Source of the DNA: Novosphingobium sp.
Lineage (GTDB): Bacteria > Pseudomonadota > Alphaproteobacteria > Sphingomonadales > Sphingomonadaceae
Direction of reading: 5' to 3'
Assembly: GCF_025351285.1 (NCBI RefSeq)
Contig: NZ_JANXWG010000007.1
Location: 1 to 64,000, forward strand
DNA length: 64,000 nt
The notes beneath the pieces were generated by a model. It had not been told where the DNA came from, ran no database searches, and saw only the letters and a list, made by a program, of their open reading frames with translations. Shown piece by piece: positions 54,973 to 64,000 of this stretch (its first letter is position 1; the number at the start of each line of letters is the position of its first letter). The translations under genes were made by a program, and so were the position numbers.

Positions 54973-55572
54973 ATGTCCGAACGCACGAAGCATGACAAGT
55001 TCCACGGCCGGATCGGCGGCAATCGGCCGTGCGATCGCCCCGGTTGCGAGGATCGTGGCGAATTTCGCGCGCCCGGATCGCGCCTGTCCAGCGCCGATGG
55101 TCCGGGCAGCTACCGCTGGTTCTGCCTCGACCATGTCCGCGAATTCAATTCGGGCTACGACTGGTTCGAAGGCATGAACGCCGACGAGATCCTGGCAGCG
55201 CAATCGCCGATCGCGGGGTGGGAGCGTGAAACGCGCGCGTTCCGGCCCGATGCCGGTGTGGACGAAACGCCGCGCTGGCACGAATACGCCGATCCGCTCG
55301 AAGCCATTGCCGCGCGTTCGCGCCACCGCATGAGCAATTATGCGCGGGCCGCAGACGCGGTGCGGCGCGGGATCGATCCCGATGATCGGCGCGCTTACGA
55401 CGCGCTGGGGCTGGCGTTCGATTGCGACCGCAAGGCGCTGCGCGCGCGCTATTCGGAGCTTGTGCGGCGCTATCACCCCGATCGCAACGGCGGCGATCGT
55501 GGCCATGAGGCGCAGTTGCAGGCCGTTGTTGCCGCTTACCAGCGCTTGCGTGGACGGTCCCAATTCGCCTGA
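54973..55572 (+). CDS. J-domain protein with N-terminal cysteine motif
   Basis: A 199-aa protein. The J domain is at the C terminus (DDRRAYDALGLAFDCDRKAL, HPD in RYHPDRNGGD), so it can stimulate a DnaK/Hsp70-type ATPase. The N-terminal part contains CDRPGCEDRGEFRAP and a later WFCLDHVREFN, which may bind zinc. The placement is the reverse of DnaJ. Divergence from bolA is an arrangement I associate with alphaproteobacteria. The ATG at MSERTKHDKF is preferred over the upstream in-frame start. Confidence 0.85.
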   Translation: MSERTKHDKFHGRIGGNRPCDRPGCEDRGEFRAPGSRLSSADGPGSYRWFCLDHVREFNSGYDWFEGMNADEILAAQSPIAGWERETRAFRPDAGVDETPRWHEYADPLEAIAARSRHRMSNYARAADAVRRGIDPDDRRAYDALGLAFDCDRKALRARYSELVRRYHPDRNGGDRGHEAQLQAVVAAYQRLRGRSQFA

Positions 55573-55645
55573 CGCGATCGTCGCGCGCGGCTGGAAAAGT
55601 AAACAAGATCAGTCGCCGAGCTAGGGCATTAACCATATATTGGGG

Positions 55646-56965
55646 ATGTTCGTCCATTCCCGCTGCTCGAATTCCGAAAGGGCGGACGTGCAGCCATCGA
55701 CCAGACGCTGGAGTCTTGCAGCCGCATTTGCGCTGTTGGCCTCGGTGCCCGCTCAGGCCCAATCGAGCTTTGCCGTGGGCACGCCGCTCGATTGGTCGGG
55801 GGTGCTGACAGGCGCCTTCCTGGGGTTCCTGCTGTTGCCGGTGTTCTACAACATCGCGTTCTTCGTCATCCTGCGCGAACGGTTTCTGGTGTGGCAGATG
55901 GCGCGCGTGCTGGCGCTGGTGGCGCTGACGATCAGCCTTTCGTCGCTGCCGCTGGGGCCGTGGTTGACCGGCACCAGTTTCGCGCGGGCGGTGCTGATCA
56001 ACGTGCTGTTCGATTGCGCGGTCGCGATCGTCGGGCCGTTCCTGCGTTCGATCCTCGAGCCCGGCATGGTCAGTCGACCGGTGTTCCGGCTGCTCGGCTG
56101 GCAGCCGTGGCTGGTGGCGCTGACCACGCCGGCGATGCTGATCGATCGATGCCCGCCGCTTTACTTGGCGCTGCGCAACGGGCTGCTGGTGAGCATTCTT
56201 GTCCTGGTCTGTTTTGCGCTGGTGCAAGCGATCGCGCGCGGCAGTCGCGCGGCGCGGTTCCAGGCGGCGGGGTGGTCGTGCCTGCTTGGCGTGTGCGGGG
56301 TGAGCCTGTTCCACGACATCGTGCTGCACCGCCCGTTCGACCTGTTCCTTTACGCCTTGTTCGGCGCGCTTGCGCTCGAGATGCTGCTGACCTCGATCGG
56401 CATCGGGGACCGCTTCATGCGGCTCAAGCGCGAACACGACGAGGCGCGCGCCAGCGCCGGACTGCTCGAACAGATCGCGCAGACCGACGCGTTGACCGGG
56501 CTGCCCAACCGCCGCGCGATCGAGGCGCGCTTTGCGGCGCGCCGTCCGCGCGCGGTGGCGATCGTCGACATCGATCACTTCAAGGCGATCAACGATGCCT
56601 TCGGCCACGCCTGTGGCGATGCGGTGATCGTGGCGGTGGCGGGTGCGCTAAACGCCGGCGATGCCTTTGCCGCGCGGGTCGGCGGGGAGGAATTCGCGCT
56701 GCTGCTCTATTCGGATCAGCCGTGGCTCGAACTCGAATGGTTGCGTCGCGAAATACCCGGACATGTCGCGCGGGTGCTGCCAGAACTGGATCGTGCAATC
56801 ACCGCCAGCGCCGGGATCACGGCATTGGACACCGGTGTCGGCTTTGCCGAGGCGCTCAAGGCGGCCGATCTCAACCTCTATCTCGCCAAGGCCTCGGGCC
56901 GCAACCGATCGCTGGGCATGCGGCCCGCCGGAACGCCGGTGCGCGCAGTGGCTGCCGCTGCTTAA
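55646..56965 (+). CDS. Membrane-bound diguanylate cyclase (GGDEF domain)
   Basis: Sensor enzyme of about 439 aa that makes c-di-GMP. A signal-peptide-like N terminus (RRWSLAAAFALLASVPAQA) is followed by about seven hydrophobic helices resembling 7TM sensor modules, then a GGDEF domain with DALTGLPNRRAIEARF, DIDHFKAINDAFGH and RVGGEEFALLL. The active-site variant is GGEEF, expected to be active. I do not see the RxxD inhibitory site before it. A GTG at 55688 with GAAAGGGCGG upstream gives a cleaner signal peptide and is a real alternative start. Its end overlaps the convergent gene by four bases. Confidence 0.87.
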   Translation: MFVHSRCSNSERADVQPSTRRWSLAAAFALLASVPAQAQSSFAVGTPLDWSGVLTGAFLGFLLLPVFYNIAFFVILRERFLVWQMARVLALVALTISLSSLPLGPWLTGTSFARAVLINVLFDCAVAIVGPFLRSILEPGMVSRPVFRLLGWQPWLVALTTPAMLIDRCPPLYLALRNGLLVSILVLVCFALVQAIARGSRAARFQAAGWSCLLGVCGVSLFHDIVLHRPFDLFLYALFGALALEMLLTSIGIGDRFMRLKREHDEARASAGLLEQIAQTDALTGLPNRRAIEARFAARRPRAVAIVDIDHFKAINDAFGHACGDAVIVAVAGALNAGDAFAARVGGEEFALLLYSDQPWLELEWLRREIPGHVARVLPELDRAITASAGITALDTGVGFAEALKAADLNLYLAKASGRNRSLGMRPAGTPVRAVAAAA

Positions 56966-57414
56966 GCTTGCAAGGATAGCGGCGCCAGATCGGGCTCGAC
57001 CCAGCCGCGTCGCGCCGGAATCGAGAACAGCAGGTCGCGCGACCAGAAGCGCAATGGCCAGTCGCGCGCGCCGCTCGGGCTGGAGAGCAGCGCGTTGACG
57101 CGGTGGCAGAGGCTGCCGTCGGGATGGCGCGCCAGAAAATCACGAACGCCGCGCGCGTAAGCCTGCGTGATGATCTCGTGGTAGCCGCTGGTGTCGTTGT
57201 TCACGCTGCCTTTGGCCAGGTTGAACGTCGAGATCAAGCGCGGCAGATCGCGCGACGGATCGATGTCGGGCCGCTCGATTTGCAGCCATGCACACGTGGC
57301 GAGCTGCGCCTCGTGGGTCCATTCGGTGGCGGGCAGCGAGTGGTCGAGGCAGCCTTGGCCAGCGGCGCGGATGGCCGCGTCGTCGGCAAAAAGACGGATC
57401 GTATGGTCGGTCAT
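56962..57414 (-). CDS. Conserved hypothetical protein (150 aa)
   Basis: No family recognised. The protein is soluble with no signal peptide. A block CLDHSLPATEWTHEAQLATC near residues 22-41 is rich in His and acidic residues and looks like a possible metal or catalytic site. Further on are STFNLAKGSVNNDTSGYHE and a Trp/Phe-rich C terminus. Single gene between the cyclase and pckA, with four-base convergent overlap with the cyclase. Confidence 0.7.
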   Translation of the reverse strand: MTDHTIRLFADDAAIRAAGQGCLDHSLPATEWTHEAQLATCAWLQIERPDIDPSRDLPRLISTFNLAKGSVNNDTSGYHEIITQAYARGVRDFLARHPDGSLCHRVNALLSSPSGARDWPLRFWSRDLLFSIPARRGWVEPDLAPLSLQA

Positions 57415-57464
57415 GGCAATCTCTCGGGTCTGGTGGCGACCCGAGAGGTTCCCTCAGGTCCGTA

Positions 57465-59081
57465 TCAGGCGGCGACGGTCGCCGGTTGCGGCGCGGCCTG
57501 GCGCACGCCTTCGTCGACATGGTCGGCGAATTGCGCGAAGTTGTCGATGAACTTGCCGACGAGGTCTTGCGCGGTGCGGTCATAGTCCGCTGCATCGGCC
57601 CAGGCGCCGCGCGGATCGAGCAATTTGCTGTCCACGCCCGGCACCGAGACCGGCACTTCGAAGCCGAAGTTGGCGTCCTTGCGGAATTCCGCTTCGTTCA
57701 GGCTGCCGTCGAGCGCGGCATTGAGCAGCGCGCGGGTGGCCTTGATCGGCATCCGCTTGATGCCTTCCATCGTCGCCTTGCCGCCGGTCCAGCCGGTGTT
57801 GACCAGCCAGCACTTGACCTGGCCCTTGGCGATCCGCTCCTTGAGCAGATTGCCGTAGATCGACGGGTGGCGCGGCATGAACGGCGCGCCGAAGCAGGTG
57901 CTGAAGGTGGCCTCAGGCTCGGTCACGCCGATTTCGGTGCCCGCGACGCGCGCGGTGTAGCCCGAAAGGAAGTGGTACATCGCCTGGTCGGGCGTCATCC
58001 GCGCGATCGGGGGCAGCACGCCATAGGCGTCCGCGGTCAGCATCACCACGTTTGCGGGGACCGGGCCGAGGTTTGTTTCGGACGCATTGGGGATGAAGTC
58101 GATCGGATACGACGCGCGGCTGTTTTCGGCCAGGCTGGCATCGTCGAGATCGAGCAGCCGCGTCTCGGGATCGATCACCACGTTTTCAAGCACGGTGCCG
58201 AAACGCTTGGTCGTCGCGAAGATTTCGGGCTCGGCTTCTGCCGAAAGGCGGATCACCTTGGCGTAGCAACCACCCTCGAAGTTGAACACCGCGGTGTCCG
58301 ACCAGCCGTGTTCATCGTCGCCGATCAGCGTGCGGCTGGCGTCGGCCGACAGCGTGGTCTTGCCGGTGCCGGAAAGCCCGAAGAACACCGCGGTCTTGCC
58401 GTCATCACCGATGTTGGCCGAACAGTGCATCGGCATCACGCCCTTGACCGGGAGCAGGTAGTTGAGAATGCCGAACACCGACTTCTTCATCTCGCCGGCA
58501 TAAGCGGTGCCGCCGATCAGGATCAGCTTCTCGGTGAAGTTGACCGCGACCACGGTTTCGCTGCGGCAGCCGTGCCTGGCCGGATCGGCGCGGAATGTGG
58601 GCAGGTCGATGATCGTGTATTCGGGCGCGAAGCTGGCGAGTTCGACGTCGGTGGGGCGCACCAGCAGCGTGCGGATGAACAGGTTGTGCCAGGCGAATTC
58701 GTTGACCACGCGCACGTTTACGCGGTGATCGGGCTGCGATCCGCCGAACAGATCAGCCACGTAGAGCTTGTCCTTGGTGGCCAGGTGCGCAAGAAAGTCG
58801 GTCTTCAGCGCAGCGAAGTGCGCGGGCGTCATACCGACGTTGGTCTTGCCCCACCACACGGTGTCCTCCGTCTCGGCATCGCGGACGATATACTTGTCCT
58901 TGGCCGAGCGGCCGGTGTGCTTGCCGGTTTCGACCACGAACGGACCGTCCTTCGCCAGCAGTCCTTCGCCATTGCGCACCGCGTGTTCGACCAGCGGCGC
59001 CGTGCCGAGGTTGGCGAACAGGGCAGCCGGTTCGGGCAAGCCCTGCGCGGAAAGCGGAACATTCAAACGGGTGGTTGCCAC
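57465..59081 (-). CDS. pckA: Phosphoenolpyruvate carboxykinase (ATP)
   Basis: Gluconeogenic enzyme converting oxaloacetate to phosphoenolpyruvate. The P-loop [20 protein letters not shown] metal site, the substrate loop [12 protein letters not shown] and the late [16 protein letters not shown] are present. I start at a GTG giving [10 protein letters not shown] (538 aa) with CCGGAG nine bases upstream; the longer 555-aa frame lacks this support. Divergent from chvI-chvG, as in other alphaproteobacteria where ChvG/ChvI controls pckA. Expression by that system is therefore likely, not shown. Confidence 0.95.
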   Translation of the reverse strand: MATTRLNVPLSAQGLPEPAALFANLGTAPLVEHAVRNGEGLLAKDGPFVVETGKHTGRSAKDKYIVRDAETEDTVWWGKTNVGMTPAHFAALKTDFLAHLATKDKLYVADLFGGSQPDHRVNVRVVNEFAWHNLFIRTLLVRPTDVELASFAPEYTIIDLPTFRADPARHGCRSETVVAVNFTEKLILIGGTAYAGEMKKSVFGILNYLLPVKGVMPMHCSANIGDDGKTAVFFGLSGTGKTTLSADASRTLIGDDEHGWSDTAVFNFEGGCYAKVIRLSAEAEPEIFATTKRFGTVLENVVIDPETRLLDLDDASLAENSRASYPIDFIPNASETNLGPVPANVVMLTADAYGVLPPIARMTPDQAMYHFLSGYTARVAGTEIGVTEPEATFSTCFGAPFMPRHPSIYGNLLKERIAKGQVKCWLVNTGWTGGKATMEGIKRMPIKATRALLNAALDGSLNEAEFRKDANFGFEVPVSVPGVDSKLLDPRGAWADAADYDRTAQDLVGKFIDNFAQFADHVDEGVRQAAPQPATVAA

Positions 59082-59220
59082 TGCGATTTCTCCGGTGTGC
59101 CGGCAGAAAAAAAGCGCAGCAGCCCAAGCCACCAGCGCCGCCTTCCGCTACGGCATAGCATTACGAATACGAATGCACGTTTCCTGCGGCGCGCATAAGC
59201 GAGCCACCCGGCTTCGTCAA

Positions 59221-59256
59221 ATGTTGCACCCGGAACCAGTTCGGATGGTGCAGCAT
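59221..59256. promoter_or_regulatory. Inverted repeat in the pckA/chvI intergenic region
   Basis: ATGTTGCACC and GGTGCAGCAT pair with one mismatch across a 16-base spacer in the ~290-base region between divergent pckA and chvI. Such a symmetric site could be an operator for a dimeric regulator, for example ChvI, or a hairpin. No established ChvI consensus is matched. Confidence 0.35.
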
Positions 59257-59374
59257 CGGCAATCGAGCGACACAGGCGGCTGTCTCCCGCCAACGTCTCG
59301 TGGTTGTCAGGTCGACAGCCGGCCTGTAGCGCCTGCATATCGACCGAACAAGCACCCCCTGCCGGCCACAATCG

Positions 59375-60142
59375 ATGACATCCACTCCGATCGACAATGA
59401 CCAGAATTCTTCACCGGAGCCTGATGCGCCCCGTGTGATCGCGCTGGTTGACGACGATCGCAACATCCTGACGACGGTATCGATCGCGCTGCAAAGCGAA
59501 GGCTTCATGACCCGGCTATATGCCGATGGCGAGTCCGCTTTGAAGGCGTTGCTTGCCAACCCGCCCGACCTGGCGGTGTGCGATATCAAGATGCCGCGCA
59601 TGGATGGCCTGGAACTGCTGCGCCGGTTGCGCGAAACCAGCACGCTGCCGGTGATCTTCCTGACCAGCAAGGACGACGAGGCCGACGAAGCGCTCGGGCT
59701 GGGGCTGGGCGCCGATGATTACATCGCCAAGCCGTTCAGCCAGCAGTTGCTCATCGCGCGTATCCGGGCGATTTTGCGCCGCGGCGAGATTGTGCGGCGC
59801 GATGCCGAAGCCACCGCACAAGGCAAGGACACCGGGGCCGAACCGATCCGGCGTGGGCGGCTGGTGATGGACCAGGCCCGCCACCAGGTCGAATGGGCGG
59901 GCCGGCCGGTGAGCCTGACGGTGACCGAATTTATGATCCTCGAGGCGCTGGCGCTGCGCCCGGGCGTGGTCAAGACGCGCAGCCAGTTGATGGATGCGGC
60001 GTACCACGAGGACGTGTTCGTCGACGATCGCACGATCGATTCGCATATCAAGCGGTTGCGGCGCAAATTCCGCGCGGTCGATGACGGCTTCGGCGCGATC
60101 GAGACGCTGTACGGCGCCGGCTACAGCTACGGCGATGTCTGA
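59375..60142 (+). CDS. chvI: Two-component response regulator ChvI
   Basis: OmpR-type regulator of 255 aa. Receiver domain with acidic pair in LVDDDRN, phosphorylated D70 in [11 protein letters not shown], and K119 in YIAKPF. The winged-helix DNA-binding domain includes [18 protein letters not shown] and [15 protein letters not shown]. Overlaps chvG by eight bases. ChvI homologues control envelope, acid and central-metabolism genes such as pckA in Rhizobiales; pckA lies opposite here. Confidence 0.93.
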   Translation: MTSTPIDNDQNSSPEPDAPRVIALVDDDRNILTTVSIALQSEGFMTRLYADGESALKALLANPPDLAVCDIKMPRMDGLELLRRLRETSTLPVIFLTSKDDEADEALGLGLGADDYIAKPFSQQLLIARIRAILRRGEIVRRDAEATAQGKDTGAEPIRRGRLVMDQARHQVEWAGRPVSLTVTEFMILEALALRPGVVKTRSQLMDAAYHEDVFVDDRTIDSHIKRLRRKFRAVDDGFGAIETLYGAGYSYGDV

Positions 60143-61739
60143 TTTGCCGCCTGAATTGGAGCGTGCGGCGGGCGGGCCGTTGTTCTGGACGCGGCGGATT
60201 TCACTCACCGCGCGCATCCTCGCGGTCAACCTGATCGCGCTGGCGCTGCTGGCGGGCAGCCTGTTCCTGCTCGACAGCTTCAGGAAGCAGTTGCTCGACG
60301 AACGCTTCAAGCTGGCGCGGTCCGAAGCGCGGATCGCGGCCGATGCGCTCGACGAGATGGGCGATGCGCAGCGCCGCACGCTGATGGCGCGGATGGGCGC
60401 GGACCAGCGCTTGCGAATTCGGCTTTACGACGCGCAAGGGCAAGTGGAGCTCGACAGCTTTGCGCTGGGGCCGCCCACCTTCGCGCTGGCCGATCCGACG
60501 CGGCAGGCGCTGTTCCAACGGGCGGCACGAGCGCTGGATCGCGGCGTCGACGCGCTGGTCGGCGCGCCTGCCGTCGAAAATCTGCACGAACCAGAGGTCG
60601 ACCGAACCGGCGCCTGGCCCGAGATCGAGCGGGCGCGCGGTGATCCGGGGGGCGCTGCGGTCGGCTATCGTTACGCGCCCGATCGTACGCCGGTGATCAC
60701 CGCGGCGGCGACCGTCGGCAGCGATGGCGAGACGCTGCTGACGATGCGCAACCCGACCGATGTGACGCAGGCGATCCGCGACGCGCGGCAGACCTTGGCG
60801 ATCCTCAGCGGCGCGGCGCTGCTGCTGTCGATCCAGCTCTCGCTGTTTCTCGCGCGCACGATCGTCCAGCCGCTGCGCGTGCTGGTGCGCGCGGCGGTGC
60901 GCGTGCGGCTGGGGCGTGACCGTGCGGTGGTGGTGCCGCGCCTGCCCGAACGCGGCGACGAGATCGGCCTTCTCGCGCGCGCGATCTCGGACATGACCGC
61001 CGCGCTGCGCCAGCGGATCGACGCGGTCGAAAGCTTTGCCGCCGATGTCGCGCACGAACTCAAAAACCCGCTGGCCAGCTTGCGCAGCGCGATCGAGGCG
61101 ATGGAGCGGGTCGAGCAGCCCGAATTGCGCCGCCAATTGCAGGACATCGCCGCGCAGGACGTGCGGCGGATCGACCGGCTGATCACCGAGATCGCCGATG
61201 CCAGCCGGATCGACGCCGAATTGTCGCGCGCCACGTTCGAGCCGCTCGACCTGGCGGACCTGGCCGAACGGCTGATCGGCGCGCGCGCGTTGCGCGACCA
61301 GGCCGAGCGCGCGCTGGGCGCAGTGCCCGCGCCGTCGATCAGATTTCGCCGGGGTCCCGGGCCCGCGCTGGTGCAAGGCGATGCAGCGCGGCTCGAACGC
61401 GTGCTGGAAAACCTGCTCGACAACGCTGTCTCGTTTTCGCCCCCCGGCGGTGCAGTCGAAGTCATGGTCGCCAACGATGGGGCCTGCACCGGCGGCCATG
61501 CGCGTGTATCGTTGTCGGTCAGCGACGATGGCCCCGGTGTACCCGACAGCGAGCGCGAGAAGGTGTTCGATCGCTTCCATTCGGTGCGGCCCGACGGTGA
61601 GGCTTTCGGCAGCCATTCGGGGCTGGGGCTGGCGATCGCACGGACCATCGCGCAAGCGCACGATGGCACGCTGGTGATCACCGAACGCGCCGATGGCCGC
61701 GAGGGTGCATGTCTGGTTCTGGCATTGCCGGGAGCATGA
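60135..61739 (+). CDS. chvG: Sensor histidine kinase ChvG
   Basis: Membrane sensor of 534 aa that phosphorylates ChvI. Two membrane helices (about residues 27-46 and 222-241) flank a ~170-residue periplasmic sensor. HAMP follows, then the dimerisation domain with H307 in [19 protein letters not shown] and the ATPase with [20 protein letters not shown] and HSGLGLAIA. The start is an ATG inside chvI. ATGA overlap with hprK after it. Confidence 0.93.
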   Translation: MSDLPPELERAAGGPLFWTRRISLTARILAVNLIALALLAGSLFLLDSFRKQLLDERFKLARSEARIAADALDEMGDAQRRTLMARMGADQRLRIRLYDAQGQVELDSFALGPPTFALADPTRQALFQRAARALDRGVDALVGAPAVENLHEPEVDRTGAWPEIERARGDPGGAAVGYRYAPDRTPVITAAATVGSDGETLLTMRNPTDVTQAIRDARQTLAILSGAALLLSIQLSLFLARTIVQPLRVLVRAAVRVRLGRDRAVVVPRLPERGDEIGLLARAISDMTAALRQRIDAVESFAADVAHELKNPLASLRSAIEAMERVEQPELRRQLQDIAAQDVRRIDRLITEIADASRIDAELSRATFEPLDLADLAERLIGARALRDQAERALGAVPAPSIRFRRGPGPALVQGDAARLERVLENLLDNAVSFSPPGGAVEVMVANDGACTGGHARVSLSVSDDGPGVPDSEREKVFDRFHSVRPDGEAFGSHSGLGLAIARTIAQAHDGTLVITERADGREGACLVLALPGA

Positions 61740-62164
61740 CCGGGATCGCCTATCTGGCGACGTGCGTGGCGATCGATGGGCGCGCGGTGCTGATCGAGGG
61801 GCCGCCGGGTGCGGGCAAGTCAAGCCTCGCGCTGGCGCTCATCGATCGCGGGGCCACGCTCGTGAGCGATGATGGCGTGCTGCTGACCGTGACCGGTGGA
61901 CGCGTCCATGCGCACCCGCACCCGCGCATTGCCGGGTTGCTCGAAGTGCGCAACCTGGGGCTGGTGTCGATGCCAACGGTGGCCGACGTTCCGGTTGCGC
62001 TGGTGCTGGCGCTGGATCACGCGGCGGAGCGCTATGTCGAGTCGGCAGAAGGCGTCACGCGTGCCGGTTGCCGAATACCGCTGCTGCGGCTGTGGCCCGA
62101 AAGCCCGGTGCTGGCTCTGCGCGCCGAACTGGCGCTGGCGCGCTACGGTCTGCCCGTCGCCTGA
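61736..62164 (+). CDS. hprK: Short HPr kinase/phosphatase (HprK catalytic domain)
   Basis: A 142-aa protein with only the C-terminal P-loop domain of HprK, as usual in alphaproteobacteria. Walker A is GPPGAGKS (residues 22-29), followed by the VSDDGVLL and RIAGLLEVRNLGLV segments that bind Mg and HPr. It phosphorylates a serine of HPr. Overlaps chvG as ATGA, linking the sensor kinase to PTS control. The phosphatase versus kinase balance is unknown. Confidence 0.93.
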   Translation: MTGIAYLATCVAIDGRAVLIEGPPGAGKSSLALALIDRGATLVSDDGVLLTVTGGRVHAHPHPRIAGLLEVRNLGLVSMPTVADVPVALVLALDHAAERYVESAEGVTRAGCRIPLLRLWPESPVLALRAELALARYGLPVA

Positions 62165-62260
62165 CCAGAAGCGCGCACATTCGCCCCGATCTGTTCCGCG
62201 CGGACACAGCCCGGCGCGCGGCTCTTTCCAAAGTCCCGCACAAGGCGCAATGAAGCGCCG

Positions 62261-63226
62261 ATGGCTGGCGAATCGCAATCGGAATTGTCAGGACCGGCGG
62301 AAAGGCCAGGGGCGGGCAGGCAACGCATACTGCTGGTGACCGGTGTTCTGGGCGCGGGCAAGACCACCGCGTTGCGCGTGCTCGAGGACCTTGGCTGGGA
62401 AGCGATCGACAACTTCCCGATCCGGCTGCTCGACCGATTGCTCGAAACCCAGCCGGCGCACGAGCACGCATCGCCGCATGGCGAAGGCGCGCCGATCGCG
62501 GTGGGTTTCGACACGCGCACACGCGGTTTCGATCCGGTGCGGATTATCGAACGCGTAAAGCGGCTGTCGGACCGGCCTGATCTCTCGATCACCACGCTGT
62601 TCCTCGATTGCGCCGGGTCGGAGCTTGAACGCCGCTACAACGAAACCCGCCGCCGCCACCCGATGAGCCAGGACAAGCCCGCAGCAGCCGGGATCGCGGC
62701 CGAACGCGAATTGCTCGAACCACTGCGCCGCTGGGCCGACGTGGTGCTTTCCACCACCGATTTTTCGGTCAACGACTTGCAGCAGGCGATCCGCACCCAG
62801 TTCGCGGACGACAGCCCGCAAGCCTTGACGCTGACCGTCAGCAGCTTCGGCTTCGCGCGCGGAACACCGCCGCTCGCCGATTTCGTGTTCGACATGCGGT
62901 TCCTGAGCAACCCGCACTGGGTCGATCACTTGCGCCCGCAGACCGGGCAGGACGCAGCCATCGGCGAATATATCCAGCAAGACCCGGCCTTCACCCCCGC
63001 TTTCGAACACATCCGCGCGCTGCTGTTGGGCGTGCTTCCCAGCTTCCGCAAGCAGGGCAAAGCCTACCTGCACATTGCATTCGGCTGCACCGGCGGAAAG
63101 CACCGATCGGTGTTCATGGCCGAGCAGATCGCATCGGCCTTGCGCGAAGCGGGATTTTCTCCCACATTGCTGCACCGCAACCTGACATCGCGAGCAGCGG
63201 ATCTGCTCGAAGGTGGCCAGCCTTGA
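62261..63226 (+). CDS. rapZ: RNase adapter protein RapZ (P-loop)
   Basis: A 321-aa protein of the RapZ/YvcJ family. Walker A is GVLGAGKT (residues 28-35), with EAIDNFPIRLLDRLL and VGFDTRTR typical. The C-terminal domain, which in E. coli RapZ binds the GlmZ/GlmY RNAs, includes DMRFLSNPHW, the AFGCTGGKHRSVF motif and AEQIASAL. In E. coli RapZ guides RNase E; in alphaproteobacteria the RNA targets are not defined. Between hprK and the PTS genes, as in many proteobacteria. Confidence 0.93.
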   Translation: MAGESQSELSGPAERPGAGRQRILLVTGVLGAGKTTALRVLEDLGWEAIDNFPIRLLDRLLETQPAHEHASPHGEGAPIAVGFDTRTRGFDPVRIIERVKRLSDRPDLSITTLFLDCAGSELERRYNETRRRHPMSQDKPAAAGIAAERELLEPLRRWADVVLSTTDFSVNDLQQAIRTQFADDSPQALTLTVSSFGFARGTPPLADFVFDMRFLSNPHWVDHLRPQTGQDAAIGEYIQQDPAFTPAFEHIRALLLGVLPSFRKQGKAYLHIAFGCTGGKHRSVFMAEQIASALREAGFSPTLLHRNLTSRAADLLEGGQP

Positions 63227-63374
63227 AGTTGGGGGCGTTGACATTAGGGGCGGGTAACCATCGACGTGAGCCATCCGATCGCAACTCTGCGTATGAATCG
63301 CCTATGCCCAACCAGCAGCCGTTAAGCATGGCCGTGGCAGGATCGCTGGTCCGCGGCTGGAACATGCTGTCTCG

Positions 63375-63779
63375 ATGATCGGCCTCATACTCGTCACGCA
63401 CGGCGCGCTCGCCGAGGAATTCATCCAGGCGATGCAACATGTCGTGGGGCGCCAGTCCGATGTCATGGCGGTGTGCATCGGGCCTAATGACGACATGGAA
63501 AAGCGCCGCAAGGAAATTGCCGATGCGATCCGCCGGGTCGATTCGGGGCAAGGCGTGATCGTGCTGACCGATCTGTTCGGTGGAACCCCATCGAACCTGG
63601 CGATTTCGCTGATGCAGGCGGGCCGGGTCGAAGTGATCGCGGGCATCAACCTGCCGATGCTGATCCGCCTGGCCAAGGCGCGCGACACGATGACCGTGCG
63701 CGAAGCCACCATTGCCGCGCGCGATGCCGGCCGCAATTACATCACCGTTGCGTCCGAATTCCTCGGTCAAGATGCCTGA
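63375..63779 (+). CDS. PTS EIIA component (mannose/fructose type)
   Basis: A 134-aa EIIA protein of the mannose family. MIGLILVTHGALAEEF carries the phosphorylated H9. VLTDLFGGTPSNLAISLM is the conserved core, and the C terminus ends with ITVASEF. No EIIB or EIIC is seen, so this is a regulatory PTS, not a sugar importer. It precedes HPr by two bases after its stop, so the two are cotranscribed. Confidence 0.93.
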   Translation: MIGLILVTHGALAEEFIQAMQHVVGRQSDVMAVCIGPNDDMEKRRKEIADAIRRVDSGQGVIVLTDLFGGTPSNLAISLMQAGRVEVIAGINLPMLIRLAKARDTMTVREATIAARDAGRNYITVASEFLGQDA

Positions 63780-63781
63780 AC

Positions 63782-64000
63782 ATGACTGATGCTGCCTATA
63801 CCGCGCGCGAAAGCGTGACGATCGTCAACCAGCGCGGGCTGCATGCACGCGCCAGTGCCAAGTTCGTGAACGCCGTGGCCAAGTTGCCGGGGGTTGAAGT
63901 CATGGTCACCAAGGATGGCAACGATGCGCACGGCGGCTCGATCCTGGGATTGATGATGCTTGGCGCTGCCATCGGTGACAGCGTGGAAATCATTGTCACG
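63782..64000 (+). CDS. Phosphocarrier protein HPr (partial, cut by window end)
   Basis: First 73 residues of HPr. Phospho-acceptor H21 is in NQRGLHARASAKFV, and the regulatory serine S53 lies in HGGSILGLMMLG, the target of HprK. The remaining ~15 residues lie beyond the window. EI is expected next but is not visible. Together with EIIA it forms a regulatory phosphorelay rather than a transport PTS. Confidence 0.93.
   Translation, partial: MTDAAYTARESVTIVNQRGLHARASAKFVNAVAKLPGVEVMVTKDGNDAHGGSILGLMMLGAAIGDSVEIIVT

Noticed and set aside
59063..59371. A 102-codon frame in the pckA/chvI gap
   Set aside because: No ribosome binding site or family resemblance; the region is better explained as divergent promoter space.
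1..64000. tRNA, rRNA, CRISPR array, insertion sequence or prophage
   Set aside because: Gaps between genes are short and were read; none shows a cloverleaf, spaced direct repeats, a transposase or an integrase. The only repeats are the palindromic elements listed.

Overview
The window is a 64 kb stretch of ordinary chromosome from a high-GC alphaproteobacterium, most likely Sphingomonadales (Novosphingobium, Sphingomonas or a relative). This is inferred from gene content: a ChvG/ChvI two-component system next to pckA, a short HprK and RapZ; an ATP12-type F1-ATPase chaperone; an Mla system whose permease carries a STAS domain; and palindromic intergenic repeats containing GTTCGTGTCGAGCG and CTGAGCTTGTCGAAG, a type I associate with sphingomonads. 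I see no rRNA, tRNA, CRISPR array, insertion sequence, phage gene or integrase. Genes are packed tightly and most neighbours on one strand overlap by 1, 4 or 8 bases.

Layout. 0-4 kb: queE and valS (minus strand) with repeat palindromes. 3.9-7.6 kb: mlaE-mlaF-mlaD-lipoprotein, a phospholipid transport operon. 7.7-12.5 kb: a small serine hydrolase, then the minus-strand operon crcB - rlu pseudouridine synthase - paiB-like - HAD phosphatase - small membrane protein - atp12. 12.8-19.6 kb: rpsU, an FKBP isomerase, and gatC-gatA, two tandem acyltransferase-3 genes, then gatB. 19.6-22.9 kb: two tandem secreted paralogues of unknown function and a group with pnuC and a NadR-type kinase. 23-31 kb: aroC, a dicarboxylate/amino-acid symporter, dapB-nth, a sirtuin, a ThiF-type E1, and a polyphosphate pair (ppk2 coupled to a CYTH-CHAD protein).

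31-40 kb: a tRNA-hydroxylase (TrhO-like) fused to a glutathione-S-transferase domain; a surface-glycan group (flippase, WbsX/GH99-like, methyltransferase); an AI-2E/PerM transporter; and 3-hydroxybutyrate dehydrogenase with a patatin. 40-48 kb: glcDEF glycolate oxidase with pyrD, a VOC protein, and hisG-hisD-nusB. 48-55 kb: a DUF2332 protein, then a minus-strand run of bolA, slipin, Nudix, pirin, SDR, alpha/beta hydrolase and ltrA. 55-64 kb: a J-domain protein, a membrane diguanylate cyclase, pckA, and the signalling cluster chvI-chvG-hprK-rapZ-EIIA-HPr, which runs off the window end.

No obviously new multi-gene defence or mobile system is visible. The most unusual items are the TrhO-GST fusion, the GTGA-coupled ppk2/CYTH-CHAD pair, the tandem secreted CELHVWPA proteins, acyltransferases between gatA and gatB, and a long Lys-Pro-Gly tail on the pseudouridine synthase. 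Start codons were adjusted where an internal ATG/GTG/TTG with a ribosome binding site or a stop-codon overlap looked better than the longest frame.
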